Assembly (NCBI RefSeq): GCF_019175345.1
Contig: NZ_CP077717.1
Coordinates: forward strand, 2,761,644-2,825,643
Source of the DNA: Saccharolobus shibatae B12
Lineage (GTDB): Archaea > Thermoproteota > Thermoprotei_A > Sulfolobales > Sulfolobaceae
Direction of reading: 5' to 3'
Length of the DNA: 64,000 nucleotides
The translations under genes and the position numbers were made by a program. The notes beneath the pieces are model-generated. The model saw nothing but the letters and a program-made list of their open reading frames with translations. It made no database searches and was not told where the DNA came from. Position 1 is the stretch's first letter. Each line of letters begins with the position of its first letter. Below are positions 27,871-38,616 of the stretch, piece by piece.

Positions 27871-28329
27871 GTGGAAAAACCGAATATGAGAAATTATTAT
27901 GCTGTAAAAGTTGTTGGAGGGCAAGAAATAAATGTAGCTTTAATGTTAGAAGAGAGGATAAAAACTAATAATATTAAAGGAATATATGCAATAATTGTTC
28001 CACCCAATTTGAAAGGATATGTAGTTCTGGAGGCAGAGGGTTTGCATATAGTTAAACCATTAATTGCTGGGATAAGGAATGCAAGAGGACTTGCACAAGG
28101 TTTACTACCTAGAGATGAGATACTAAAAATTGTATCTAAGAAAACCATAGGCCCAACCGTAAAACCTGGGGATGTAGTAGAAGTAATTTCTGGTCCCTTT
28201 AGGGGTACTCAGGCTCAAGTGGTAAGAGTTGAGGAAGCTAAAGGAGAGGTAGTGTTAAATATTTTAGAATCAGCATTTCCATTACAAGTCACAGTTCCTT
28301 TAGATCAAATTAAGGTGTCTAAAAGGTGA
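27871..28329 (+). CDS. spt5: Transcription elongation factor Spt5 (NusG homologue)
   Basis: 152 residues: an NGN domain (NYYAVKVVGGQEINVALML, residues about 6-85) and a C-terminal KOW domain (PGDVVEVISGPFRGTQAQV). Spt5 pairs with Spt4 to make RNA polymerase processive and link it to the ribosome. GTG start at 27871. It precedes L11, as in bacteria and archaea alike. Confidence 0.95.
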   Translation: MEKPNMRNYYAVKVVGGQEINVALMLEERIKTNNIKGIYAIIVPPNLKGYVVLEAEGLHIVKPLIAGIRNARGLAQGLLPRDEILKIVSKKTIGPTVKPGDVVEVISGPFRGTQAQVVRVEEAKGEVVLNILESAFPLQVTVPLDQIKVSKR

Positions 28330-28334
28330 AGTGA

Positions 28335-28847
28335 ATGCCCACAAAATCTATAAAAATAATGGTAGAAGGAGGTAATGTTAAGCCAGGTCCACCATTAGCA
28401 CCAACACTTTCGCAGTTAGGGCTAAATGTTGGGGATGTTGTCAAGAAATTGAATGAGGCCACAAGTAGTTTTAAAGGCATGTCAGTTCCAGTAACAATAG
28501 AAGTTGATAGTAATACTAAGAAATATGAAATAAAAGTTGGAATACCTACTACTACTGCATTACTATTAAAAGAAGCTGGAGCTAGTGAACCATCTGGAGA
28601 CCCTGCTCACAAGAAGATAGGTAATTTATCATTGGAACAAGTAATTAAAATAGCGATTATGAAAAAGCCGGGGTTAACTACGAAATCATTAAAGGCTGCA
28701 GTTAAGAGTATGCTAGGTACAGCTAAATCTATTGGACTAACTGTGGAAAATAAAGACCCTAAAGAACTAGTAAAAGAAGTGGAAGAAGGTAAATATGATG
28801 ATTTATTAGCAAAATATGAGAATGAATGGAATGAGGTGAAAGAGTAA
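28335..28847 (+). CDS. rpl11: 50S ribosomal protein L11
   Basis: 170 residues. The N-domain has [20 protein letters not shown] (the L11 hallmark glycine/proline loop) and the C-domain [20 protein letters not shown] binds the GTPase-associated centre of 23S rRNA. It forms the base of the P-stalk with P0 and L12 downstream. ATG at 28335 follows AAGTGA. Confidence 0.96.
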   Translation: MPTKSIKIMVEGGNVKPGPPLAPTLSQLGLNVGDVVKKLNEATSSFKGMSVPVTIEVDSNTKKYEIKVGIPTTTALLLKEAGASEPSGDPAHKKIGNLSLEQVIKIAIMKKPGLTTKSLKAAVKSMLGTAKSIGLTVENKDPKELVKEVEEGKYDDLLAKYENEWNEVKE

Positions 28848-28848
28848 A

Positions 28849-29501
28849 ATGCCAATCGTTGATAGAAATAATATTGAAGATTCCCTTAAGCTGGCATTAT
28901 CTCCCGAAAACAACCCCAAGAGAAACTTTGTCCAGAGCGTAGAGATAATAGTTACATTTAAAGAAGTTGATATGAAAAAGGGGGACTTGAAGTTAAGAGA
29001 AATAGTGGTATTACCTAAGCCTCCAGAAAAGTCAAAGAAAGTTTTAGTAGTCCCAACTATTCAGCAGTTAGAGTACGCAAGGAAAGCTGAACCTAATACA
29101 ATTTTAACCAAAGAAGAATTACAAAAACTACAAGGAAATAAGAGGACAATTAAAAAATTAGCTCGTCAAAATGATTGGTTTCTAGTAGCTCCAGATTCGA
29201 TGGCTTTGGTAGGTAGAATATTAGGCCCAGCTTTAGGTCCCAGAGGAAAATTCCCAACACCATTACCGAATACTGCAGATATATCAGAGTATATACTGAG
29301 ATTTAAAAGATCAACTTTAGTTAAGACTAAAGATCAACCCCAAACACAAGCATTCATAGGCACTGAGAACCAACAAATTGGAGATTTAGCTGAAAATGCA
29401 CTAGCAGTACTAAACGTAATAGAATCTAAAGGATACGCCCAAAAGATAAGGAATATATATGTAAAAACTACTATGGGTAAGGTAGTAAAAGTAGAGTTAA
29501 G

Positions 29502-29505
<4 letters not shown>
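28849..29505 (+). CDS. rpl1: 50S ribosomal protein L1
   Basis: 218 residues, two-domain L1 with [16 protein letters not shown], the rRNA-binding signature. It forms the L1 stalk on the E-site side and in archaea can repress its own operon by binding an mRNA mimic of its rRNA site; no such structure was positively identified here. ATG 28849 is 1 nt after the L11 stop. The stop overlaps the P0 GTG by 4 nt. Confidence 0.96.
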
Positions 29506-30518
<1,013 letters not shown>

Positions 30519-30524
30519 TAAAAA

Positions 30525-30533
30525 TTTATATAA
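30525..30533 (+). promoter_or_regulatory. Internal TATA box before rpl12
   Basis: TTTATATAA about 36 nt before the rpl12 ATG predicts a start near 30555 and a leader of about 10 nt that holds a GTGA ribosome-binding element. It would allow extra synthesis of L12, the only multicopy ribosomal protein. Confidence 0.5.
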
Positions 30534-30564
30534 CCTAAGACAAAAATGTGGAGTGTGAATAAGA

Positions 30565-30885
<321 letters not shown>

Positions 30886-31074
30886 GGCTTTGTTAAGGAT
30901 AACGAAACAATCTTTTAATGTAGAGATACTAATTCAATACTTTTTAAGGGACAACATTTTAGATTTGTTTTTGTTATGTGGAATATACTTTTTAGGTTAG
31001 TTTCTTTAGAGAGAAATCTTAAATGAAATTAAAAACGAATATCTACTCTAGAATCCCATTACGGGAGAAGTCAG
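30886..31074 (+). terminator. T-rich superoperon end / intergenic region
   Basis: An AT-rich stretch with several T runs on the plus strand (for example CTTTTAAT, CTTTTTAAGG, TTTGTTTTTGTT at about 30911-30976), the kind of signal at which Sulfolobus RNA polymerase terminates. No credible gene is seen; the longest ATG frame here is 16 codons. Confidence 0.4.
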
Positions 31075-31082
31075 TTTTTAAA
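31075..31082 (+). promoter_or_regulatory. TATA box of alaS
   Basis: TTTTTAAA is centred about 27 nt before the alaS ATG at 31108, indicating a leaderless mRNA. Confidence 0.55.
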
Positions 31083-31107
31083 CTTTAGATACTTTTCTTT
31101 TTATTGT

Positions 31108-33810
31108 ATGAAAGCTAGTGAAGAGGAGTACAGACTGAATTTCTTTATCAAGAATGATTTCAAGCGAAAAATATGCAAATCATGCAAAACACCATTTTGG
31201 ACTAGGGATGAAAAGAAAGAATATTGTTCAGACATACCTTGTACAGACTACTACTTTTTTGACATAAATATAAAAAGCCAACCCTTGACTGTCAAGGAAG
31301 CTAGAGAGAAATTCCTCTCATTCTTCGAACAGAGAGGACATACACGAATACCTCCTAAACCAGTTTTGGCTAGATGGAGAGAGGACTTATACCTAACAAT
31401 AGCAAGTATAGTTGATTTCCAGCCACATGTAACTAGTGGCTTAGTTCCCCCACCCGCAAATCCACTAGTAGTGTCGCAGCCCTCAATAAGATTAGAGGAT
31501 ATAGATAATGTCGGAATAACCTTTGGAAGACATTTAACTACTTTCGAAATGGCCGCACATCACGCATTCAACTATCCAGACCATTATGTGTATTGGAAGG
31601 ACGAAACGACAGCGTATGCTACAGAATTCTTCACAAAAGAGTTAGGAATACCAGAAGAGGAATTGAACTTCAAAGAATCTTGGTGGGAAGGGGGAGGAAA
31701 TGCTGGACCTTGCTTAGAAGTTACAGTAGGTGGATTAGAGCTAGCCACACTAGTATTTATGCAATACAAGATAACCGATAATGGTGATTATACTCCACTC
31801 AAATTGAAAATTGTAGATACCGGATATGGTGTAGAAAGAATTGCATGGATAACACAAAAGACTCCCTCGGCATTTCACGCAATATATGGTAATTTAGTAT
31901 ACAAATTCTTTAACAAAATAGGCGTAGCTTATATAGATGAGACATTACTAAAAGTAGCATCTAGATTTGCAGGCAAAATAGACCCAGATAATCCAGATAC
32001 TATAAAAATTCATAGACAAATGGTTAGCAAGGAATTAGGAATTGATATTAAAGCTGTTGAAGAAGAATTGGATAGGGCAGCTAAGGTATTTCAGATCTTA
32101 GACCATACGAAGACAATAATGTTAATGCTAGCTGATGGTCTAGTTCCTTCCAACTCTGGTGAAGGATATCTTGGCAGACTCGTTATAAGAAGAGCCTTAA
32201 AAGTACTAAGATTACTTAAATCGGATGTAAGACTTTATGAACTAGTAAAAGAGCAAATAGACTTCTGGAAGGAAGATTTCCCTCAAGTATTAAAGAACAA
32301 AGATTACATATTAGACGCGGTAGAATTAGAACAACAGAGATTTGAAAAGATTTTGGAAAAAGTTCCATCTATAGCCTTAACTTTAGCTAGAAAGAGCGAA
32401 ATAACAATAGAAGATTTAATACAAGTCTACGATTCTAATGGTATTCCTCCAGATCTACTAGAAGAGGAACTAAAGAAAAAGAGTGTGAAATTTGAACTAC
32501 CGCGTAACTTTTACGCGTTAGTGGCTAAGAGACATCAAACCTCAACAATCAAAAGTGTATATGACAAAGTTAAATTGCCCAAGGATTTGTTAGAATATAT
32601 CACTGCGCTACAGCCAACTGAAAAATTATACTATAAAGACCAGTATATGAGATCTTTTGAAGGTAAAGTGTTGGGAATTTATAAAAACTATCTGATTTTA
32701 GATAAGACCACATTCTATCCAGAGGGAGGAGGCCAATTAGGTGATACTGGCCTCATAATTGATGAAAAAAGTAGTAAAAGATATGAAGTCATAGATACGC
32801 AGAAAGTAAATGATGTGATAGTACATATACTAAAGGAGGAGCCATCAACAATAAAGGTTGGAGATAATGTAAGAGGGGAAATTAATTGGGAAAGAAGATA
32901 TCGTTTAATGAGACATCACACAGTAACACATGTAATACTTGCAGCTGCTAAAAAAGTATTAGGTGAGCATGTATGGCAAGCTGGAGCTGAAAAGACACCG
33001 GAAAAAGGAAGACTAGATATCACTCATCATAAGACTTTAACTGAGGAAGAGGTTAAGCTAATAGAAAACTACGCAAATAGTGTGATATCTGACAGAAGAC
33101 CAGTTAAACCTTTAGAAATGAACAGAATGGAAGCTGAAATGAAATATGGAGTATCCATATATGAGGGTGGAGTACCTAATTCTGCAACAATCAGATTGTT
33201 AGAGATAAAGGACTGGGATATAGAGAGTTGTGGAGGAACTCATGTAAGTAATACTAGTGAGATAGGAGCTGTGAAGATAATCAACGTGGAGAGAATACAA
33301 GATGGTGTAATAAGACTTGAATATGTTGCGGGACCAGCATTAGTTGACTATATTAGGGAAACTGAAGCGAAAATCGCTGAAGCTTCGAAAATAATAGGTA
33401 CTTCTCCAGATCAACTAACCAGTAGATTAAGAAGAATACTTAATGAAGTTGAGGAGAAAAATAATTTAATAATCCAATATAGAAGAATAATTGAAACTGA
33501 ATTACTAAATAATCTAAAGCCTTACGAAATTAACGGCAATAAAATATACATCATAGAGGGATTAGGTGACGAAGAGGAAAACAGGGAGATACTACGGAAA
33601 TTAACTTCTACAGATAATACTATTGCAATATCCATCTCAGATAATAGATTACAAATTGCCACATCTAAAAACATGAGAGTAGATAAGATAGTAGAAGAAT
33701 TACTAAAGGGAGGAGGAAAAGGAGGAGGAAAAGGCACATTTGCAAACGTAATTCTAAATAGTAAAAAGAGTAAAGAAGAAATAATAGAGATAGTGAGAAA
33801 ATCACTATAA
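31108..33810 (+). CDS. alaS: Alanyl-tRNA synthetase
   Basis: 900 residues, archaeal type. It has an N-terminal Cys-rich extension ([15 protein letters not shown]), the class II aminoacylation core (about 60-480), an editing domain with the zinc motif RHHTVTHV plus SCGGTHV, and a C-terminal [15 protein letters not shown]1-type region. It charges tRNA-Ala and hydrolyses mischarged Ser/Gly. It is followed 9 nt later by the DUF434 gene, so both may be on one transcript. Confidence 0.97.
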   Translation: MKASEEEYRLNFFIKNDFKRKICKSCKTPFWTRDEKKEYCSDIPCTDYYFFDINIKSQPLTVKEAREKFLSFFEQRGHTRIPPKPVLARWREDLYLTIASIVDFQPHVTSGLVPPPANPLVVSQPSIRLEDIDNVGITFGRHLTTFEMAAHHAFNYPDHYVYWKDETTAYATEFFTKELGIPEEELNFKESWWEGGGNAGPCLEVTVGGLELATLVFMQYKITDNGDYTPLKLKIVDTGYGVERIAWITQKTPSAFHAIYGNLVYKFFNKIGVAYIDETLLKVASRFAGKIDPDNPDTIKIHRQMVSKELGIDIKAVEEELDRAAKVFQILDHTKTIMLMLADGLVPSNSGEGYLGRLVIRRALKVLRLLKSDVRLYELVKEQIDFWKEDFPQVLKNKDYILDAVELEQQRFEKILEKVPSIALTLARKSEITIEDLIQVYDSNGIPPDLLEEELKKKSVKFELPRNFYALVAKRHQTSTIKSVYDKVKLPKDLLEYITALQPTEKLYYKDQYMRSFEGKVLGIYKNYLILDKTTFYPEGGGQLGDTGLIIDEKSSKRYEVIDTQKVNDVIVHILKEEPSTIKVGDNVRGEINWERRYRLMRHHTVTHVILAAAKKVLGEHVWQAGAEKTPEKGRLDITHHKTLTEEEVKLIENYANSVISDRRPVKPLEMNRMEAEMKYGVSIYEGGVPNSATIRLLEIKDWDIESCGGTHVSNTSEIGAVKIINVERIQDGVIRLEYVAGPALVDYIRETEAKIAEASKIIGTSPDQLTSRLRRILNEVEEKNNLIIQYRRIIETELLNNLKPYEINGNKIYIIEGLGDEEENREILRKLTSTDNTIAISISDNRLQIATSKNMRVDKIVEELLKGGGKGGGKGTFANVILNSKKSKEEIIEIVRKSL

Positions 33811-33819
33811 GAGAATATT

Positions 33820-34461
33820 ATGCATTTCACAGATGTTTTTAGGGAAGCTTACATAGATTATAAATATTTTTTAAATAGAGATTATTCTAGAAAGGTTGTC
33901 CTTGATGTAATAGCTGCTAGATATAACTTATCCAGCTTAGAACGACTCTTACTATATCGTTGCGTACATTCCGATAAGGAAATAGAAATAATTAAAGGAA
34001 AAATAAACAATGAAGAAAGAGAAGTTATTCTAGATGGATATAATTTGGCTTTAACACTAATTTCTGCGATAAATAATGAGGAGTTATACCTATGTGATGA
34101 TGGTTTCTTTAGAGATCTAGGCTTAGGAAGACATAAATCTAGTGAGATAATATCCGATATATTGATGCTAATTTCTGAATATTGCGAGAAACATAGAATA
34201 AAATGCGAGATAATACTTGATAAACAGTTGAGTAACAGTGGCGAGATAGCAAGCAGATTAAGGAAAAAAGGTATAGAAATAAGAACTGTTAACAAGGCTG
34301 ATAAAGAGATAATAATTTCAAATAAAGCTGTTTATAGTAACGATTTCGTAATCTTGTTTAAGTCACAAAAAATTTCCACTATCTTAAACAATATATTTTT
34401 CGAAGGCGGGTTTAAGATACTTAAGGGACCTTGGATTGTTAATCTTGAAGAAAAACTTTAA
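33820..34461 (+). CDS. DUF434/DUF5616-like protein
   Basis: 213 residues. The N-terminal third (REAYIDYKYFLNRDY... LERLLLYRCVHS) matches the DUF434 pattern. The rest carries VILDGYNLALTLISA (about 69-83) and LCDDGFFRDL, a PIN-like arrangement with acidic residues Asp72, Asp93/94 and Asp99 that could bind metal. A nuclease role is a reasonable inference, but no activity is known for the family. It lies 9 nt after alaS and just before tRNA-Arg, hinting at RNA metabolism. Confidence 0.7.
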   Translation: MHFTDVFREAYIDYKYFLNRDYSRKVVLDVIAARYNLSSLERLLLYRCVHSDKEIEIIKGKINNEEREVILDGYNLALTLISAINNEELYLCDDGFFRDLGLGRHKSSEIISDILMLISEYCEKHRIKCEIILDKQLSNSGEIASRLRKKGIEIRTVNKADKEIIISNKAVYSNDFVILFKSQKISTILNNIFFEGGFKILKGPWIVNLEEKL

Positions 34462-34484
34462 TGGGATTATAGTAATCTAATAAT

Positions 34485-34573
<89 letters not shown>

Positions 34574-34722
34574 CACATTATCATAATGTGTTTATAACTG
34601 AAAACTTTACCCTTTAGGGCAGATAGGAAGTCAGCTTCTGCTATAAAAACCTTCACATAATATATTATGACTTTCTCTATCAGTAATATAGAACTTCAAT
34701 AGCATGTAATAATTATATAAAA

Positions 34723-34772
34723 CTATCATTATAATAATTATTGATAGTGAAAAGTATAAGTAGATTATACTT
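34723..34772. promoter_or_regulatory. Two inverted repeats upstream of the MFS-like gene
   Basis: 34723-34747 is a near-palindrome with outer arms CTATCA/TGATAG around an AT-only core. 34752-34772 is a perfect repeat with arms AAGTATAA/TTATACTT and a 5-nt spacer. They lie 43-92 nt before the TTG start of the transporter gene, the place where regulators of such genes usually bind. GAAAAGTATA recurs at 34749 and 34801. No regulator gene is adjacent. Confidence 0.45.
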
Positions 34773-34814
34773 ACATGATGCTTAATTTTAAATTCAAACT
34801 GAAAAGTATATATC

Positions 34815-35867
34815 TTGATTGAAATGTTAGGGATAAAAATACCGTTGAGGAAAACTACCATACTACCAGTATTAAGCTTTACATTATCTTCCTACTTCCT
34901 TATCAATTTCATTTTTTATCTACAATATACAGATTATACTGGGTTAGTGGAGTTCCTATTAATAGGTGCTCCATTCGTAGGAAGAGCGATAACTCCAATA
35001 ACATATCCTTTTCTAATGACAAAAATGGACATTGAGAGAATAGCTTATCTCTCGTTGGGAAATATGGCTATTTTAGATATAGTGGAATTTTTTATGACTT
35101 CAAATACCCTTGTACTAATTCCATTAAGGGTAGCAACGGGAATTCTATTCGGTTTAGCTACATCAGCAGCAGTAGAACTTGCAACTCAGAGTAGGAGCAA
35201 AATAATTGTAGGAATGACAATGGGCGGATGGGCATTAGGATGGATACTGGCCGCACTCATATCATTCCTAGTGGGAAAAATGATACTTATAGCAAGCTCT
35301 TTTTCATTAGTATTTTTCTTTCTAATCAAGAGATCTAATACTGATAAGAGATTATTCTCCTATCCAGGAAATATAGGTATAGCGTTCTCGTGGAAAGCAT
35401 TGTTAATATTTTTACTTGGATTTGAACCAGCATATATATTGCAGCTAACTCCATCACTATTAGGAGAAAGTAATGCAATAGAGGAAACTATAATCGCGTA
35501 TTCCATTTCATTTATAGCATATATAATTCTACCAGCTATCAGAAACATTAGAATTACATCACTTCTGAGTTCTCTAATTATAGGAATTTTGGGATTTGCA
35601 TCATTTATTACGCTTAAAGTATGGATATTGATACCTTTTACCGTATTGGGATTGGGTCTTAATTCGTTATTGCCTATTATAATTAGATCAATGAAAGTTG
35701 AAGTAACGAAAATAGGGCCTAGTATGAACCTAGCCTCATTAAGCGGATTTTTAATACCGTCTTTGGTTAGTATTGGAGATATAGAAATAAACTCAGCAAT
35801 ATTAACTCTAATATCCTCGATTTCACTTGGAGCCATAATATACAAAAATCTCAAGATTACAACCTAG
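34815..35867 (+). CDS. MFS-like membrane transporter
   Basis: About 350 residues with roughly 10-11 hydrophobic helices. The LLIGAPFVGRAITPITYP and GRVATGILFGLATSAAVEL-like stretches (here IPLRVATGILFGLATSAAVE) fit a reduced major facilitator protein, but the classical loop 2-3 motif is weak. Substrate unknown. TTG 34815 fits a TTTTAAAT box about 26 nt upstream (leaderless); ATG 34824 is an alternative. Two inverted repeats precede it, suggesting regulated expression. Confidence 0.65.
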   Translation: MIEMLGIKIPLRKTTILPVLSFTLSSYFLINFIFYLQYTDYTGLVEFLLIGAPFVGRAITPITYPFLMTKMDIERIAYLSLGNMAILDIVEFFMTSNTLVLIPLRVATGILFGLATSAAVELATQSRSKIIVGMTMGGWALGWILAALISFLVGKMILIASSFSLVFFFLIKRSNTDKRLFSYPGNIGIAFSWKALLIFLLGFEPAYILQLTPSLLGESNAIEETIIAYSISFIAYIILPAIRNIRITSLLSSLIIGILGFASFITLKVWILIPFTVLGLGLNSLLPIIIRSMKVEVTKIGPSMNLASLSGFLIPSLVSIGDIEINSAILTLISSISLGAIIYKNLKITT

Positions 35868-35925
35868 GTTTAACCGCAATTAAGAAGTTAATTTCAAATG
35901 CAAGTAACTAGATTTGGGTAAAAAC

Positions 35926-35935
35926 TTTTTAAATA
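35926..35935 (+). promoter_or_regulatory. TATA box of the large surface protein gene
   Basis: TTTTTAAATA is centred about 31 nt before ATG 35962, giving a predicted leader of about 6 nt. It lies downstream of the alternative in-frame start at 35914 and so argues against that codon. Confidence 0.55.
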
Positions 35936-35961
35936 AGTTTCAACTTTCTTCTCGATCCAAA

Positions 35962-38331
35962 ATGGCAGATATGAAAACTATTGCATTCTCTATAGTAGCA
36001 ATAGTTTTAATTGTAATAGCAGCTGTGGGTTTTTATGAATATTCAGTAGCAAACTCGAGATACATTAACGCATATAATGAGTATCAGAGCGAAAATAGCC
36101 AATACATGGCATTACAAGGAAACTATACTAAATTAAATCAAACATATTCACAGCTAGCTTCCCAGTACAAAGTACTAGAAGGTATGTATAATGCAGTACT
36201 AGCAGAGGCTCAGAATAATTACACCCTATATAAGCAAGCAGAAACAAACTATACTTATTATAAGACCTTATATGAACAAATGTTACAACAAATCAGTAAA
36301 TTAAACATTTCGGGATATAAACCTGGCGCAGCTCTATCCACAGTATTACAATTCTATGATGGCATTGCGATAGAATCTCCATCAGATGTTGTTCCTTTGT
36401 TAGCAACTAACTTTACTGCATACATAATGGGTCAGCCGTTTGCCGGAACATACAACTTAACTAAATTTAATACAACTTGGCTAGCTAACTTCTTCGGAAC
36501 CTATGAGACAGTATACTTCTACACCACTACATTACCCACTGTAACCCAAATTAATGGAAACACGTTCAATGTAACTGACGTTGTGCAATACTTTGTAGCA
36601 CCCACCGCAGATCCAGTATACTTACAAGTCTTTAATGCTAGTAATACTATAATAGTACAGTACATTCACGGAGTTCCGGAAATTACTGAACTAATGTGGA
36701 AAGGGAATGAGGTACCTCCATTAACTGTAATTGCAGGATATCCATCTCAACACTCAATACAAGCAAATCAGGTACTTGATGAGTTCTTGTCACAGATGAA
36801 CGCATTAGGAGCGGAATTTCCAGGTAATACGATAGCAAAGAACTTCGCTCCAAATGCACAATTAGTGTTAATTGGACAATTACCTCCGGTATTTAAAGCG
36901 GGAACTTATACTGGAGTTTCTAGTATAGCAAACGTTTTCAACACTTGGGACCAATACTTCATCTTTGCCTTAACATATGTGCAAAATCTTTTACCCAACG
37001 GAACAGCTATTCCACCAACAGTTAAAGTATATTTATCTCCATCAAATGCGACTGCTGAAGTTATAGCTAACGACACAGTATTCTATGGATTTGTAAATCA
37101 AGGTGAACCTAACTTCCCAATGATATATGATCTACATGTTGCAATAACCGCATATTTCGTTTACAATACCACTACAGCTAGCTGGCAAATAACTAAGGAA
37201 GTATGGAACTCAACTGAAGTTAATGCATTATCTGACACAATTTACTATAACTTAAACGAGCCAATTATGAAAGTTAATGGAGAAGAAACTGTTACTGTAA
37301 ACGCTACTAGCGGTCAAGGATATACATTGCAAGTTGGCAATATTATAGTAATAGTGAAACCAAATACTTATGCAGCATTAGCCAATGGTACAATGTTATC
37401 TGTATATAATTTTTCATTAGTAACCTTTAGCCTAGAAGCTATATATTCACCTCCTACTGCTTTAAACTTAACTCCACTTTATGCGTTCGCCTTTGCTGTA
37501 AATAATCAGATAACACCGGGTATTTCATTAGTAACAATGAGTAACGGAAAGGTTGTAGCGCAACCACCGATAACAGTTGTATGGGGAGCTCCAAGTACTT
37601 GGACTTCATGGACTTGGTTTGGTGGAACATTTAATGGTACTGCATACATAGGTGGAAGCTACAAGTTTGTAGATCACTGGCTGTACGGAAATGATGTAAT
37701 GGTTAACACACAGTTCTTCAAACCAGTTATATGGATATTCGAATCAGCACCAACTCCAGTTGCGCAAACACCTAAACCAGTACAAGTGAGTGTAGGTAGC
37801 GCGTATGGACTAACTCCAGTTAACGTATATAGCTACGAAATAAATGGCACACAAGGAGGAGTAGCAGTAGCTGGTAACATGATAGTTGCAATACAGCCAA
37901 ACACTAAGATAGTAACACCTAGTGGTAACTTGACCGTATTTAACTTCTCAGTAGTATTCTACAATCCAGCAAATGGAGGAACAGCACCGAATGGGCAAGT
38001 GCCAATATTAGCTTTCGCCTATGCTATAAACGGAAATGTGACATTTAGTTATTCATCAGTAAACTCGGTCACTGGCCTAGCTAATCCATTTATAACTGTA
38101 ATATTCACGCCAAGCCAGAATGTATCGATGTGGACATGGGGAGCTAAGGGCTACATATTTAAGGATCCAATAATAATAGGAAACGGCGTAGTGGTTAACT
38201 TAACATTCTTTAAACCAGTACCTTGGATATTGACAGCGCCAGCGATATCTTCTTCATCAAGTACATCGATGAGTTCGTCCTCTTCTTCAACTTCTACTAC
38301 AACCTCAACATCTACTCCATACTGGGGATAA
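35962..38331 (+). CDS. N-anchored extracellular protein with coiled coil, tandem NTF2-like-looking and beta-sandwich-like repeats
   Basis: About 789 residues. One N-terminal membrane helix (about 6-26) is followed by a coiled coil (about 30-105) and two related modules (about 115-265 and 270-425), each opening with a helix (STVLQFYD, NQVLDEFLSQM) and ending in a strand plus Trp/Glu (ITELMWKG, ITKEVWNS), resembling SnoaL/NTF2 folds. Two further repeats (about 450-605 and 625-760) share I-V-x-I-x-P-N-T and FFKPVxWI endings. A Ser/Thr tail closes the protein without a second membrane helix. Many N-glycosylation sequons are present. Probably an abundant cell-surface protein; function unknown. Confidence 0.75.
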   Translation: MADMKTIAFSIVAIVLIVIAAVGFYEYSVANSRYINAYNEYQSENSQYMALQGNYTKLNQTYSQLASQYKVLEGMYNAVLAEAQNNYTLYKQAETNYTYYKTLYEQMLQQISKLNISGYKPGAALSTVLQFYDGIAIESPSDVVPLLATNFTAYIMGQPFAGTYNLTKFNTTWLANFFGTYETVYFYTTTLPTVTQINGNTFNVTDVVQYFVAPTADPVYLQVFNASNTIIVQYIHGVPEITELMWKGNEVPPLTVIAGYPSQHSIQANQVLDEFLSQMNALGAEFPGNTIAKNFAPNAQLVLIGQLPPVFKAGTYTGVSSIANVFNTWDQYFIFALTYVQNLLPNGTAIPPTVKVYLSPSNATAEVIANDTVFYGFVNQGEPNFPMIYDLHVAITAYFVYNTTTASWQITKEVWNSTEVNALSDTIYYNLNEPIMKVNGEETVTVNATSGQGYTLQVGNIIVIVKPNTYAALANGTMLSVYNFSLVTFSLEAIYSPPTALNLTPLYAFAFAVNNQITPGISLVTMSNGKVVAQPPITVVWGAPSTWTSWTWFGGTFNGTAYIGGSYKFVDHWLYGNDVMVNTQFFKPVIWIFESAPTPVAQTPKPVQVSVGSAYGLTPVNVYSYEINGTQGGVAVAGNMIVAIQPNTKIVTPSGNLTVFNFSVVFYNPANGGTAPNGQVPILAFAYAINGNVTFSYSSVNSVTGLANPFITVIFTPSQNVSMWTWGAKGYIFKDPIIIGNGVVVNLTFFKPVPWILTAPAISSSSSTSMSSSSSSTSTTTSTSTPYWG

Positions 38332-38397
38332 ATATTTAAAGCATAAGCCTTCTCGTAGAAAGATAATCTTTTTTCTTCACATTCTCCTTTTTCTATT

Positions 38398-38616
38398 ATG
38401 ATAATTATCACGTCCATCAATAATAATATCGTAGAAGGTCTTGTAGGTGCTAGATGTGCAGCTGGTTACTATAAGGTAAAGATAAAAATTAATGAGTTTA
38501 AAATTGTTGATTCTGAGTGTGAGTGTGGACAAAAATTTTGTAGACATACCGTACAGCTATATTTACACTACATGAGAGTGAAGAATAATGCTAATCATCA
38601 TAAGACCATCGGGTGA
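38398..38616 (+). CDS. Small SWIM zinc-finger protein
   Basis: 72 residues. CECGQKFCRH (Cys41-x-Cys43-x4-Cys48-x-His50) is the SWIM motif C-x-C-x(n)-C-x-H, preceded by a short beta-hairpin and followed by a helix (TVQLYLHYMRV), so the protein is little more than one SWIM domain. Its 3' end overlaps the thiI start by 29 nt, implying translational coupling. SWIM domains bind nucleic acids or proteins; a role with ThiI in tRNA modification is inferred from the overlap only. Confidence 0.75.
   Translation: MIIITSINNNIVEGLVGARCAAGYYKVKIKINEFKIVDSECECGQKFCRHTVQLYLHYMRVKNNANHHKTIG

Noticed and set aside
30967-31025. ATG frame of 16 codons in the rpl12-alaS gap
   Set aside because: Too short, no ribosome site, and lies in a T-rich terminator-like region.
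34775-34801. Possible C/D box RNA (ATGATGC ... CTGA)
   Set aside because: Only 27 nt between box C and box D and no C'/D' boxes; too short for a functional guide.
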